Assembly: GCF_004801405.1 (NCBI RefSeq)
Contig: NZ_SSOB01000016.1
Span: 1-64,000 of the forward strand
Direction of reading: 5' to 3'
From: Cohnella fermenti
GTDB lineage: Bacteria > Bacillota > Bacilli > Paenibacillales > Paenibacillaceae
Length of the DNA stretch: 64,000 nt
This document shows positions 49,789-57,402 of this stretch, one piece after another; within the stretch, counting starts at the first letter, position 1; each line of letters opens with the position of its first letter. The position numbers were made by a program, and so were the translations under genes. The notes beneath the pieces are model-generated. The model searched no databases. It was not told the origin of the DNA and saw only the letters and a program-made list of their open reading frames with translations.

Positions 49789-49959
49789 ATGCGAAAAATC
49801 ACATTGGTGCGGCGCTATAACGGGCAGTTTGGGCGATTCTATGTGAAAAATAGCATAAATGGAGGGAATTCAGGATCGAATTTCCGTATATATGCTAAAA
49901 ACCACATAAAACGCCGCAATCTCCTCCCAATCCAAGCCGACGAATGTGAAAATTCATAT
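49789..49959. repeat. 52-bp-periodic element array, cluster C (4 units)
   Basis: Elements start at 49789 (ATGCGA-AAAA-TCACAT), 49841 (ATGTGA-AAAA-TAGCAT), 49892 (ATGCTA-AAAA-CCACAT) and 49944 (ATGTGA-AAAT-TCATAT); spacings are 52, 51 and 52 bp. Each except the first is followed by an A-rich stretch. It lies after spoIVA in a gene-free 689-bp interval (49663-50351). Confidence 0.8.
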
Positions 49960-50004
49960 AAAATCGCAGGAGCATCGGAAGAGGCGAGCGGATCGCGCGG
50001 CGGC

Positions 50005-50105
50005 GGGAGAGTTCGGGGGAGCTCGGGAGAGTTCGGGAGAGTTCGGGGAACGAGGGGGAGCTCGGGGAACGTGGGAGAGTTCGAGGGGGATGGAGAGCTC
50101 GGGGC
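50005..50105 (+). repeat. 10-bp purine-rich tandem repeat
   Basis: Units of GGGAGAGTTC or variants start at 50005, 50015, 50025 and 50035 and continue in degenerate form to about 50105. Runs of 3-5 G recur every 10 bp on the + strand. No open frame with gene-like features covers it. Confidence 0.75.
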
Positions 50106-50202
50106 GAGCGAGAAAGAGCGACAGTTTGGAGTTGTTGGGCGGTTACGCCGTACGCGGATCGCATGGGAATATGGTTTTTTTGCGAGAATATCGACAAATC
50201 AA

Positions 50203-50231
50203 TTGTTTATTCGACAAATATGTCCTACAAT
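50203..50231 (+). promoter_or_regulatory. Candidate upstream promoter P1 of the sugar ABC operon
   Basis: TTGTTT (50203-50208) and TACAAT (50226-50231) are spaced 17 bp. TCGACAAAT occurs twice around it (50191-50199 and 50211-50219), 20 bp apart, which could be a regulator site. Confidence 0.5.
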
Positions 50232-50266
50232 GTACTACGGCATAGCGATTGGGCTAAATTATATAA

Positions 50267-50287
50267 ATCCAATTGACATAGTTGGAT
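50267..50287. promoter_or_regulatory. Candidate operator over the ABC operon promoter
   Basis: ATCCAA (50267-50272) and TTGGAT (50282-50287) form an inverted repeat that brackets the -35 hexamer of promoter P2. This would suit a repressor, but no regulator gene is next to the operon. Confidence 0.35.
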
Positions 50288-50301
50288 ATTGGGTTTATAT
50301 T
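50273..50301 (+). promoter_or_regulatory. Candidate main promoter P2 of the sugar ABC operon
   Basis: TTGACA (50273-50278) is a perfect -35; TATATT (50296-50301) lies 17 bp downstream. The region (50190-50335) is strikingly AT-rich compared with the genome around it. Confidence 0.75.
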
Positions 50302-50351
50302 TACTTTAGATTTATAAGGACAAGCCATTATTACTTAGGAGGCAGTTGGGA

Positions 50352-51422
50352 ATGATCAAACAGAGAAAATGGGGCGTCTGGTTTACGCTCGCGATGGCAT
50401 TGGTGCTGGCGCTCACCGCGTGCGGCAACAACAATAACGAGTCGGGCAGTGTGGATAATCCGCTGGCGGGCAAGAAGATCGCGCTCGTCATGCAGTTCAA
50501 TACGGGAACATTCTCCGCGCAGTACATTGACGGAGTCAAGTCCCAAGTCAAGAAGTTCGGCGGCGAAGTGACGGTGTTCGCATCCGAGAACGACCTCAGC
50601 AAGATGGCATCGAACCTGGATGCGGCCGTCAACCAGAAGTTCGACGGCATTCTGATCGACCACGGCAATGCGGACGCATTGTCCGCCGGCGTGGCGAAGG
50701 CGAAGGAAGCCGGCATTCCGGTCGTCGCGTTCGACGCGGCTCTCGGCATCGACGGCGTAACGGACCTGTCTCAGAACGACCAGAAGATGGCCGAGCAGAC
50801 GCTTGAGCAGCTCGCTGCCGATGCGGGCGGCAAGGGCAACATCGTCAAGGTGTGGGTGGCCGGCTTCGCGCCGATGGAGCGTCGTCAGGAATCGTATGCG
50901 GCCTTCCAAGCGAAGTATCCGGACATCAAGGAGATCACTTCCTTCGGCGACGCGAGCAACCCGCAATTGGATTCGCAGACGAAGATGGAAGCCATCCTGA
51001 AGCAGTATCCGGAGAAGGGCAGCATCACGGCCGTATGGGCGGCATGGGACGAGTTCGCCAAGGGCGCCGCCAACGCGATCAAGCAAGCGGGCCGCGACGA
51101 GATCAAGGTATACGGCATCGACATGAGCGACGAGGATCTGGCGATGATTCAAGATCCGACGAGCCCTTGGGTCGCATCGGCAGCGGTCGATCCGACGACG
51201 ATCGGCACCGTTCATGTGCGTTACCTGTACCAAGCGCTGCACGGCGACACGCCGGAGCCGGCTGTACAGATCGATTCCGTCTACGTAAGCCGCGACGCTC
51301 TGCCGACGGACAAGCAAGTGACGACGGCCGAGCTGTCCCAGTACGTAGAAGGATGGGGCGAGAGCGACCAAGGCAACACCGATTATCTCAAGGAGCTTGA
51401 GGCAGCCGTCGCTGCGAAGTAA
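50352..51422 (+). CDS. Sugar ABC transporter substrate-binding lipoprotein
   Basis: A 356-residue periplasmic-binding-protein-like (type 1, RbsB-related) receptor. It has a signal with lipobox LTAC, an Asn/Ser-rich linker, then the two-lobed fold: KKIALVMQFNTGTFSAQYIDGV, a segment with DGILIDHGNADAL, and VVAFDAALGIDGVTDLSQND. It delivers a sugar or sugar-like ligand to the permease. The ATG at 50352 is correctly spaced from AGGAGG; an in-frame TTG at 50346 is too close. First gene of a three-gene importer operon. Ligand not predictable. Confidence 0.92.
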   Translation: MIKQRKWGVWFTLAMALVLALTACGNNNNESGSVDNPLAGKKIALVMQFNTGTFSAQYIDGVKSQVKKFGGEVTVFASENDLSKMASNLDAAVNQKFDGILIDHGNADALSAGVAKAKEAGIPVVAFDAALGIDGVTDLSQNDQKMAEQTLEQLAADAGGKGNIVKVWVAGFAPMERRQESYAAFQAKYPDIKEITSFGDASNPQLDSQTKMEAILKQYPEKGSITAVWAAWDEFAKGAANAIKQAGRDEIKVYGIDMSDEDLAMIQDPTSPWVASAAVDPTTIGTVHVRYLYQALHGDTPEPAVQIDSVYVSRDALPTDKQVTTAELSQYVEGWGESDQGNTDYLKELEAAVAAK

Positions 51423-51524
51423 GTCATACGTTCGGAACGGCGGTTGGATTACGGCGCTGGCGAATAGCCGCGCCGTTTCCTGCTGTCTGCAAGCATTCTG
51501 CCGACAAGGGAAGGGATTCTGCGA

Positions 51525-53039
51525 ATGGATAAGATGAGCTTGCTCGAGATGACCGGAATCGGCAAGTCGTTCTCCGGCGTCAGGGCGCTGCATGACGCCG
51601 GGTTCACCGTTCGGGCGGGAGAGATTCATGCTCTGCTCGGGGCGAACGGCGCGGGCAAAAGCACCCTGATGAAGATATTGTCCGGGGCTTATGAGGCGGA
51701 CGAAGGGACGATACGGCTGGAAGGCCGCGACCTGATCCTGCGTTCTCCCGCGGACGCCAAGGCGGCGGGAATTCACTGCGTCTACCAGGAGGTCGACACC
51801 TCTCTGGTGGCGCAATTGTCGGTCGCGGAGAATATCTTCCTCGATCGGATGATGACGGCGCGGCAGCGCGCCTGGGTGAAGTGGCGAGATCTGTACAGCG
51901 AGGCGGAGAAGCTGCTCGCCGAGCTCGGGCTGGACGTTCCCGTGCGGAAGAAGGTCGCCGACCTGACGCTCGCCGAGAAGCAACTGGTGCTCATCGCACG
52001 CGTGATGGTCGAGGAAGCCAAAGTCGTGATTTTCGACGAACCGACCGCCCCCCTCAGCCTGGAAGAGACCGATCAACTGTTCCGTATTATGGACAAGCTG
52101 AAGAAGTCGGGCATCGGACTCGTGTTTATCTCGCACCGGCTTCACGAAGTGTTCCAGATCTGCGACCGGGCCACGGTCATGAGAGACGGGCGAATGATTG
52201 TGTCGGAACCGACGGCGGGGCTGGACACGTCCGACATTATCCATGCGATGCTGGGAAGAAGTCTCGACGACGAGTATCCGAAGCAGGACGTTCCGATCGG
52301 TGAGGTGCTGCTGTCCGTCAAGGGGCTGTCGCAGGGCAATCGCGTGCGCAGCGTCGACCTGGACGTGAGGCGAGGCGAGATCGTCGCCGTCGTCGGCCTT
52401 GTGGGCGCGGGCAAGACCGAGCTGTCCCGGCTGCTGTTCGGCGTCGACGAGGCGGACGGGGGAACCGTCGCGGTCGCAAGCCGCAACGCCGATCTGAGAG
52501 CGCCGGCTGACGCCGTGAATTCCGGCATCGTGCTCGTCCCTGAGGAGCGCCGCAAGGAAGGCATTCTCGTGAAGGAGTCGGTGCTGCACAACCTCAGTCT
52601 CCCGATTCTCGGGAAGCTGAGCCGGTGGGGCGTGCTGTCCGGGCGCCAGGAGAAGGACAACGCCGCCGGCGTCATCGAACGGCTCGGCATCAAGACGCCG
52701 TCGGCGAGCCAGTTGACCGGCTTCTTGAGCGGGGGCAACCAGCAGAAGGTCGCGATCGGCAAGTGGCTGAATACGGCCGCCGAAGTGTTCGTGCTCGACG
52801 AGCCGACCAAGGGCGTCGACATCGGAGCCAAGCGCGACATCTTCCTGATCATCGGGGAGCTGGCCGCTCAGGGGAAGGGCATTCTGTATCTGACTTGCGA
52901 ATTCGCCGAGGCGCTCGGATTGGCCGACCGGATTCTTGTCATGTGCGACGGCCGGATCGTTAAGCAATTCCTTCGCGGCGAGGCCACGCAGGAGAATCTG
53001 TTATATTACGCGAGCGCAGGTCAGGAGGAGCTAGCTTGA
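51525..53039 (+). CDS. Sugar ABC transporter ATP-binding protein (two nucleotide-binding domains)
   Basis: A 504-residue RbsA/MglA-type tandem ATPase that energises the importer. The first domain has Walker A GANGAGKST (39-47), signature-like LTLAEKQLVLIARVM and Walker B VVIFDEPTAPLS. The second has VGLVGAGKTELSRLLFG, the canonical FLSGGNQQKVAIGKWL and VFVLDEPTKGVDIGAK. It follows the binding protein by 102 bp and overlaps the permease start by 4 bp. Confidence 0.94.
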   Translation: MDKMSLLEMTGIGKSFSGVRALHDAGFTVRAGEIHALLGANGAGKSTLMKILSGAYEADEGTIRLEGRDLILRSPADAKAAGIHCVYQEVDTSLVAQLSVAENIFLDRMMTARQRAWVKWRDLYSEAEKLLAELGLDVPVRKKVADLTLAEKQLVLIARVMVEEAKVVIFDEPTAPLSLEETDQLFRIMDKLKKSGIGLVFISHRLHEVFQICDRATVMRDGRMIVSEPTAGLDTSDIIHAMLGRSLDDEYPKQDVPIGEVLLSVKGLSQGNRVRSVDLDVRRGEIVAVVGLVGAGKTELSRLLFGVDEADGGTVAVASRNADLRAPADAVNSGIVLVPEERRKEGILVKESVLHNLSLPILGKLSRWGVLSGRQEKDNAAGVIERLGIKTPSASQLTGFLSGGNQQKVAIGKWLNTAAEVFVLDEPTKGVDIGAKRDIFLIIGELAAQGKGILYLTCEFAEALGLADRILVMCDGRIVKQFLRGEATQENLLYYASAGQEELA

Positions 53040-54025
53040 ACAACAAACTGATGCAATATATTTACAAATACGGAGCTCTGGTGTTCATCGGGATTGTGCT
53101 TCTGTTCTTCTCGCTGTACAACGAGTACTTCTTCACGTACGGCAACCTGACGGATATTCTGCGTTCCATCTCCATCGTGACCTTCATCGCGATCGGCGTG
53201 ACGATCTCGCTCACGGTGGACGGCTTCGACTTGTCCGTAGGCGCGACCGTATCGCTGACGACCGTCGTGACGGCGACGATGATGGTCTGGTTCGAGATGC
53301 CGCTCGTCGTCACCCTCGTCGTTCCGCTTGTCATCGGCGCGCTCGTCGGCCTTCTTAATGCGCTGCTCATCATCAAGGTCAGAATTCCGGACATGATTGC
53401 GACGCTGGCGATGATGTACATCATCAACGGAATTCACAAGACGTACACGAAGGGCTATGCGATCTACAGCAATATGCAGATGACCGATGGAACGAAGGCG
53501 CCGGGCATTATGGAAAAAAATTTTCTGTGGATCGGACAGGGCAAGCTGCTCGGCGTTCCATTCCCGGTTATTCTGATGATTATCGCGGTCATTGTCATTC
53601 ACTTGTTCTTCAAATACACCCGTTGGGGCCGTCAGATGATCATGACGGGCGGCAACGAGGAGGCGGCTCGCCTGTCGGGCCTTCGCGTCAAGCGGGTTCG
53701 CATGTACGCGTACATCGCGTCCGGCGTCATGGCGGCAATCGGCGGCATTCTGTTCGCCGCCCGCGTCGGCTCCGGCCAGATCGACGCCGGATCTCCGCTG
53801 CTGATGGAAGCCGTAGCGGCCGTGTTCGTCGGCTATTCGGTGCTTGGCGCGGGGCGCCCGAATGTGGTCGGCACCTTCGTCGGAGCCGTGCTGATCGGCG
53901 TGTTGACGAACGGATTGACGATGCTTCATGTGGAATATTACAAGAATGACATCGTCAAGGGAGCGGTGCTGATTCTTGCGCTTGCCGTCACCTTCATGAA
54001 CAGCCACCGCAAGAAGGCGGCTTAA
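53036..54025 (+). CDS. Sugar ABC transporter permease
   Basis: A 329-residue inner-membrane permease of the RbsC/BPD_transp_2 family with eight to ten membrane helices. The conserved cytoplasmic motif that contacts the ATPase is visible as GNEEAARLSGLRVKRVRMYAYIASG, and the AVAAVFVGYSVLGAGRPNVVGTFVGAVLIGVLTNGL stretch is typical. The start is TTG, overlapping the ATPase gene stop. Third and last gene; together with the other two it imports one unidentified sugar or related compound. Confidence 0.93.
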   Translation: MNNKLMQYIYKYGALVFIGIVLLFFSLYNEYFFTYGNLTDILRSISIVTFIAIGVTISLTVDGFDLSVGATVSLTTVVTATMMVWFEMPLVVTLVVPLVIGALVGLLNALLIIKVRIPDMIATLAMMYIINGIHKTYTKGYAIYSNMQMTDGTKAPGIMEKNFLWIGQGKLLGVPFPVILMIIAVIVIHLFFKYTRWGRQMIMTGGNEEAARLSGLRVKRVRMYAYIASGVMAAIGGILFAARVGSGQIDAGSPLLMEAVAAVFVGYSVLGAGRPNVVGTFVGAVLIGVLTNGLTMLHVEYYKNDIVKGAVLILALAVTFMNSHRKKAA

Positions 54026-54060
54026 ATCCGCCTCGCGAACGCCGCAGCGCCCAATCCCGC

Positions 54061-54090
54061 TTGAAACGGCGAGTCGTCTCTGTGTATAAT
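54061..54090 (+). promoter_or_regulatory. Candidate sigma-A promoter of hbs
   Basis: TTGAAA (54061-54066) and TATAAT (54085-54090) are spaced 18 bp, 60 bp before the start codon. Confidence 0.65.
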
Positions 54091-54149
54091 TTCTGGAGAA
54101 ACGGTTAAACAGTTAACAAGCCAGTTTCCGCCTTAGGGAGGTGAATGTC

Positions 54150-54422
54150 ATGAACAAGACTGAACTGATTGCCAAAGTATCCGAATTGACGGATCTGTCC
54201 AAGAAAGATGTAACTCAAGCGGTGGATGCCGTCTTCGACGTTATTTCCGACGCGTTGCAGAACGGAGACAAGGTTCAGCTCGTCGGCTTCGGCAACTTCG
54301 AGGTCAGAGAGCGTTCCGCCCGCAAGGGCCGCAATCCTCAAACCGGCGTGGAGATCGAGATTCCGGCCGGCAAGATTCCGGCGTTCAAGCCGGGCAAGGC
54401 GCTGAAGGAAGGCATTAAATAA
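54150..54422 (+). CDS. hbs: DNA-binding protein HU (HBsu)
   Basis: A 90-residue nucleoid protein that bends DNA as a dimer. The sequence is near-identical in layout to Bacillus HU: helical base [21 protein letters not shown], then [21 protein letters not shown] with the DNA-contacting beta arm and a proline ([16 protein letters not shown]). The ATG at 54150 follows AGGGAGGTG. It lies after the ABC transporter rather than directly after spoIVA. It has its own promoter and is followed by a tRNA gene. Confidence 0.98.
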   Translation: MNKTELIAKVSELTDLSKKDVTQAVDAVFDVISDALQNGDKVQLVGFGNFEVRERSARKGRNPQTGVEIEIPAGKIPAFKPGKALKEGIK

Positions 54423-54459
54423 AGATTCGAATTTGCTTAGTATTGTGCGGAATCGAGGA

Positions 54460-54489
54460 TTGCGAAGTTCTTCCAGCCTGTGCTATAAT
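54460..54489 (+). promoter_or_regulatory. Candidate promoter of tRNA-Pro
   Basis: TTGCGA (54460-54465) and TATAAT (54484-54489) are spaced 18 bp with an extended -10 TGC; the tRNA begins 18 bp after the -10. Confidence 0.65.
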
Positions 54490-54506
54490 GGCACTCGAAC
54501 CTGTTT

Positions 54507-54583
54507 CGGGGTATAGCGCAGCCTGGTAGCGCGCATCCTTGGGGTGGATGAGGCCGTGGGTTCGAATCCCGCTACTCCGACCA
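54507..54583 (+). tRNA. tRNA-Pro (anticodon GGG)
   Basis: A 77-nt cloverleaf: the acceptor stem CGGGGTA pairs with TACTCCG (one G-T), and discriminator A and CCA are encoded. The D arm has GCGC/GCGC; the anticodon stem CATCC/GGATG encloses TTGGGGT, giving anticodon GGG for CCC/CCU; the T arm contains GGGTTCGAATCCC. It has its own promoter candidate and is followed by a hairpin at 54628-54675. Confidence 0.97.
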
Positions 54584-54627
54584 TACATAAGCATAGCGGA
54601 CTTGCTTCATGAGTTCGTTCCCAAGAG

Positions 54628-54675
54628 AAGGGGCTGCTCCAACTAGGTTTGACAACCTGTGGAGCAGCCCTTTCG
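54628..54675 (+). terminator. Terminator after tRNA-Pro
   Basis: A long stem pairs AGGGGCTGCTCCA with TGGAGCAGCCCTT, with an inner GGTT/AACC hairpin; the T-tail is short (TTTCG). Confidence 0.6.
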
Positions 54676-54757
54676 ATTGACGAACCCTTCCGATTGACAT
54701 CGGGCGGGCCCTTCCTTCATAGTGGAAGGATAGAGCGCAACAGGAGGTGGACGGACC

Positions 54758-54985
54758 ATGGAACTGTCGCAGGGCAGCGGAGAATATATCGTCATCAAGG
54801 CGAAGGATAACGGAGTGAACGTGATCGGTCTCACCCGCGGTCATGATACAAGATTCCATCATACGGAGAAGCTGGATCGCGGCGAGGTGATGATCGCCCA
54901 ATTTACCGACCATACCTCGGCGATCAAGATCAGAGGCAAGGCGACCATCCTGACGAAGTACGGAACGGTCGAGACCGACGCGTAA
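54758..54985 (+). CDS. mtrB: trp RNA-binding attenuation protein TRAP
   Basis: An 11-mer ring protein of 75 residues that binds tryptophan and then wraps G/UAG-repeat leader RNA to shut down trp genes. Key residues are present: the Trp pocket ([19 protein letters not shown]) and the RNA-contacting [13 protein letters not shown] with paired Lys and Arg. AGGAGG precedes the ATG. In B. subtilis it is co-transcribed with folE (mtrA) after hbs; folE is not here. The trp genes are outside the window. Confidence 0.95.
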   Translation: MELSQGSGEYIVIKAKDNGVNVIGLTRGHDTRFHHTEKLDRGEVMIAQFTDHTSAIKIRGKATILTKYGTVETDA

Positions 54986-55075
54986 CCGGAACCGGCGGCG
55001 GACGGAAGACGAAGCTTGATCGGGACGACGCGGCCCGCTCGCCGAGCGGCAGGCAAGATTCCCTATTCCGAGGAA

Positions 55076-55106
55076 GGACAGGCGATGGCATAGCCTGCCT
55101 TTTTTC
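55076..55106 (+). terminator. Intrinsic terminator after mtrB
   Basis: GGACAGGC pairs with GCCTGCC with one bulged A around a 9-nt loop, followed by seven T residues. Confidence 0.75.
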
Positions 55107-55149
55107 TTTGTACAATGAGAAGGTAGGGACAAAGAGCTCGGAAGGCGGG

Positions 55150-55698
55150 ATGCCGATGTCATACGTTAAGGCGGGGCTGCTGCTTGCGGCGGTCAGCTTG
55201 GCGGCCGTTGTCGCGTTGGGCCAGTTGGCGAGATTAAGCGCTCCGGCGGAGGCGCGCGGCGCTCCGCACGCCGTGTTCGCGCCGATGTCGGTCCAGACTC
55301 TCTCCCAGGAGAGCATCGTGGACGCGTTCGCCGCGCTGCCGCTCGAGACGTCCATCCGCAGGCTGCTCTGGGAATCCGGCATTCTGACGGTCGATCTGAC
55401 GGTGCAGGCGGGCAAGAACGACGCGTCCGCCGTCTGGCGCGATGCGGCAACGCTCGTCGACCTGTCATTCGTCAAGGTGCACAACGTCCGGCAACTGCTC
55501 GTGCGCGTATTCGGAGAGTCCAGCGGCATTCGCCAGCTCTTGTTCTCCGCCGATACGCGGGCGGCCGACTGGACCGCCCCCGAGCTTGCCGGCTTGCGGA
55601 CGCCGGGCGGAGGCGCGGAGCCGGCGTGGGCGCCGAAGATCAGGCCCGATTGGACGAGAGCCGGAGAGGGCTGGAGAAGATCGGTTGCGAATTCGTGA
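55150..55698 (+). CDS. Signal-anchored hypothetical protein
   Basis: Not recognised. The 182-residue product has an N-terminal hydrophobic segment (AGLLLAAVSLAAVVALGQLA) acting as signal peptide or anchor, then a compact Ala/Leu/Val-rich domain (SIVDAFAALPLETSIRRLLWESGILTVDLTVQ) and a Pro/Ala-rich end. The ATG at 55150 follows GGAAGGCGGG. It precedes hepS by 98 bp. Role unknown. Confidence 0.7.
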   Translation: MPMSYVKAGLLLAAVSLAAVVALGQLARLSAPAEARGAPHAVFAPMSVQTLSQESIVDAFAALPLETSIRRLLWESGILTVDLTVQAGKNDASAVWRDAATLVDLSFVKVHNVRQLLVRVFGESSGIRQLLFSADTRAADWTAPELAGLRTPGGGAEPAWAPKIRPDWTRAGEGWRRSVANS

Positions 55699-55734
55699 AA
55701 AGAATACGACATTTATGCGGACGCCGGATGGATA

Positions 55735-55743
55735 TGGTATAAT
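55735..55743 (+). promoter_or_regulatory. Extended -10 promoter of hepS operon
   Basis: TGG-TATAAT, a perfect extended -10, 54 bp before hepS. No strong -35 at 17 bp. Confidence 0.55.
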
Positions 55744-55796
55744 TGTTGCCATGCAAACGGACCTGCTGCTCTCGTTTATTGCTCGGAGGCTGAATA

Positions 55797-56675
55797 ATGA
55801 CACGTAACCATTTGACGCAAATGGCCCAGAAGTACATGGACTACGATATGATCGCGCTGCATACGGACGTTCCGGAGCTGCCGGAAGGAAGAATCCGTCT
55901 GCTTCATGCGGTTCTCTCCCACCAGCCTTCGGCCGTGACCCATAAGGATCTGCTGGCCGTCGTCACCTCGCTTGTCCAGATGGGCCTTGATATTCACGAT
56001 CAGGTAGACAATGAAGCCGGCGCCTCGGGCGGCGGGATCAGGGGCATGCGCTCCCGGCAGCTTAAGGTGCTCGCCGGCGATTACTTCAGCGGACGCTTCT
56101 ACAATCTGCTCGCTCAGGCCGGCCAGATCGATATGATCCGGCGGATGGGGGATGCCATCTGCGAGTTGAACCGGGTGAAGGTGCTGTTCTACTCGAAGAT
56201 GAAGCAGATGAAGCTGAATGCGGAAGATTATCTCCGGCACGGCTCCGAGATCAAGTCGGGCCTGTTCCTGTCCTTCACGCATCTGATGAGCGGGCTGTAC
56301 GAACGGCTCTGGCCGGAGATGATCGAACGCTTCACGAGATGCGAGCTGCTCGTCCAGGAGCTGAACCGGGCAGAGGAGCACGGGGCGTCGCCGCATGGCT
56401 GGGGCGTATGGCACATCCTGCAGGAAGGCAGCGAAGAGGATCGGCGGACGATCGCGGACGACGGAGCGGACCCGAATGCGAAGGAACTGCTCATGAGCAA
56501 GTATTCGGTCGCGGATAAGCTTGTCGCCCAACTGCTCCAGACGGTCGGCCAGCTTCAGCAGTTGATCGCAAGACTGCCTTCGGACAAGCTGGCGAAGGAG
56601 CTTCAACTGCTCATCGAGCCGTTCCTGAGACGGATCGGGCCGATGCCCGCCGCAGGGATTAAGGAATTGGGGTGA
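55797..56675 (+). CDS. hepS: Heptaprenyl diphosphate synthase component 1
   Basis: The regulatory, non-catalytic subunit of heptaprenyl diphosphate synthase (GerCA in Bacillus), which makes the menaquinone side chain together with HepT. The 292-residue protein is helical and lacks DDxxD motifs, as expected; recognisable parts are HTDVPELPEGRIRLLHAVLSH, LVQMGLDIHDQVDN and RQLKVLAGDYFSGRFYNLLAQAGQ. GGAGG precedes the ATG. menG follows after 7 bp, but hepT is four genes away because three futalosine-pathway genes intervene. Confidence 0.93.
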   Translation: MTRNHLTQMAQKYMDYDMIALHTDVPELPEGRIRLLHAVLSHQPSAVTHKDLLAVVTSLVQMGLDIHDQVDNEAGASGGGIRGMRSRQLKVLAGDYFSGRFYNLLAQAGQIDMIRRMGDAICELNRVKVLFYSKMKQMKLNAEDYLRHGSEIKSGLFLSFTHLMSGLYERLWPEMIERFTRCELLVQELNRAEEHGASPHGWGVWHILQEGSEEDRRTIADDGADPNAKELLMSKYSVADKLVAQLLQTVGQLQQLIARLPSDKLAKELQLLIEPFLRRIGPMPAAGIKELG

Positions 56676-56682
56676 GCCGAAG

Positions 56683-57402
56683 ATGACGAGCAGTTCAGAC
56701 AAGAGTCACGTTCATTCCGTCTTCGAGAGCATCGCGCCGAAGTACGATATGATGAACGATATTATCAGCTTCCGCAGGCATAAGGCGTGGCGGAGGTTCA
56801 CCATGCGCAAGATGGACATGAAGCCGGGGGAGAGCGCGCTCGACCTGTGCTGCGGCACGTGCGACTGGACGATCGACATCGCGAAGGCGAGCGGGAGCGG
56901 CCGCACGGTCGGCCTCGACTTCAGCCATAACATGCTGGAGATCGGAAGAAGCAAGATCGCGAAGCTGGAGCTGGACGGACGCATCGAACTCGTGCAGGGC
57001 AACGCGATGGCGCTGCCGTTCGCGGACAACACGTTCGATTGCGTAACGATCGGCTTCGGCCTGCGCAACGTGCCGGATATCAAGCAGGTGCTCAGCGAGA
57101 TGGAGCGGGTGACGAAGCCGGGCGGGCAAGTCGTCTGCCTCGAGTGCTCGAAGCCCGGCTGGCAGCCGTTCAAGTTCTTCTTTAATCTGTACTTCCAGAG
57201 AATCATGCCGCTGCTGGGCAAGTGGTTCGTGAAGAGCTACGAGCAGTACCGCTGGCTGCCGGAATCGCTGGCGAGCTTCCCCGACCTGCCTCGTCTCGCC
57301 GAGATGTTCCGGGAAGCGGGACTGCGGGACGTCCGCGCGTATCCTCTCACGGGAGGCGTGGCGGCGCTGCATATCGGAACGAAAGGGACTAAGGACTCAT
57401 GA
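56683..57402 (+). CDS. menG: Demethylmenaquinone methyltransferase
   Basis: Methylates demethylmenaquinone with S-adenosylmethionine in the last step of menaquinone synthesis (ubiE/menG/menH family). The 239-residue protein has the class I SAM fold with VFESIAPKYDMMNDIISFRRHKAWR, LDLCCGTCDWTIDIAKA and the GFGLRNVPDIKQVLSEM segment. It overlaps the UbiA-family gene (ATGA). The product is needed whether demethylmenaquinone comes from the classical or the futalosine route. Confidence 0.95.
   Translation: MTSSSDKSHVHSVFESIAPKYDMMNDIISFRRHKAWRRFTMRKMDMKPGESALDLCCGTCDWTIDIAKASGSGRTVGLDFSHNMLEIGRSKIAKLELDGRIELVQGNAMALPFADNTFDCVTIGFGLRNVPDIKQVLSEMERVTKPGGQVVCLECSKPGWQPFKFFFNLYFQRIMPLLGKWFVKSYEQYRWLPESLASFPDLPRLAEMFREAGLRDVRAYPLTGGVAALHIGTKGTKDS

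Noticed and set aside
49669..50355. A 228-codon open frame across cluster C and the ABC promoter region
   Set aside because: It crosses repeats, promoters and the AT-rich region, with a changing composition and no ribosome-binding site.
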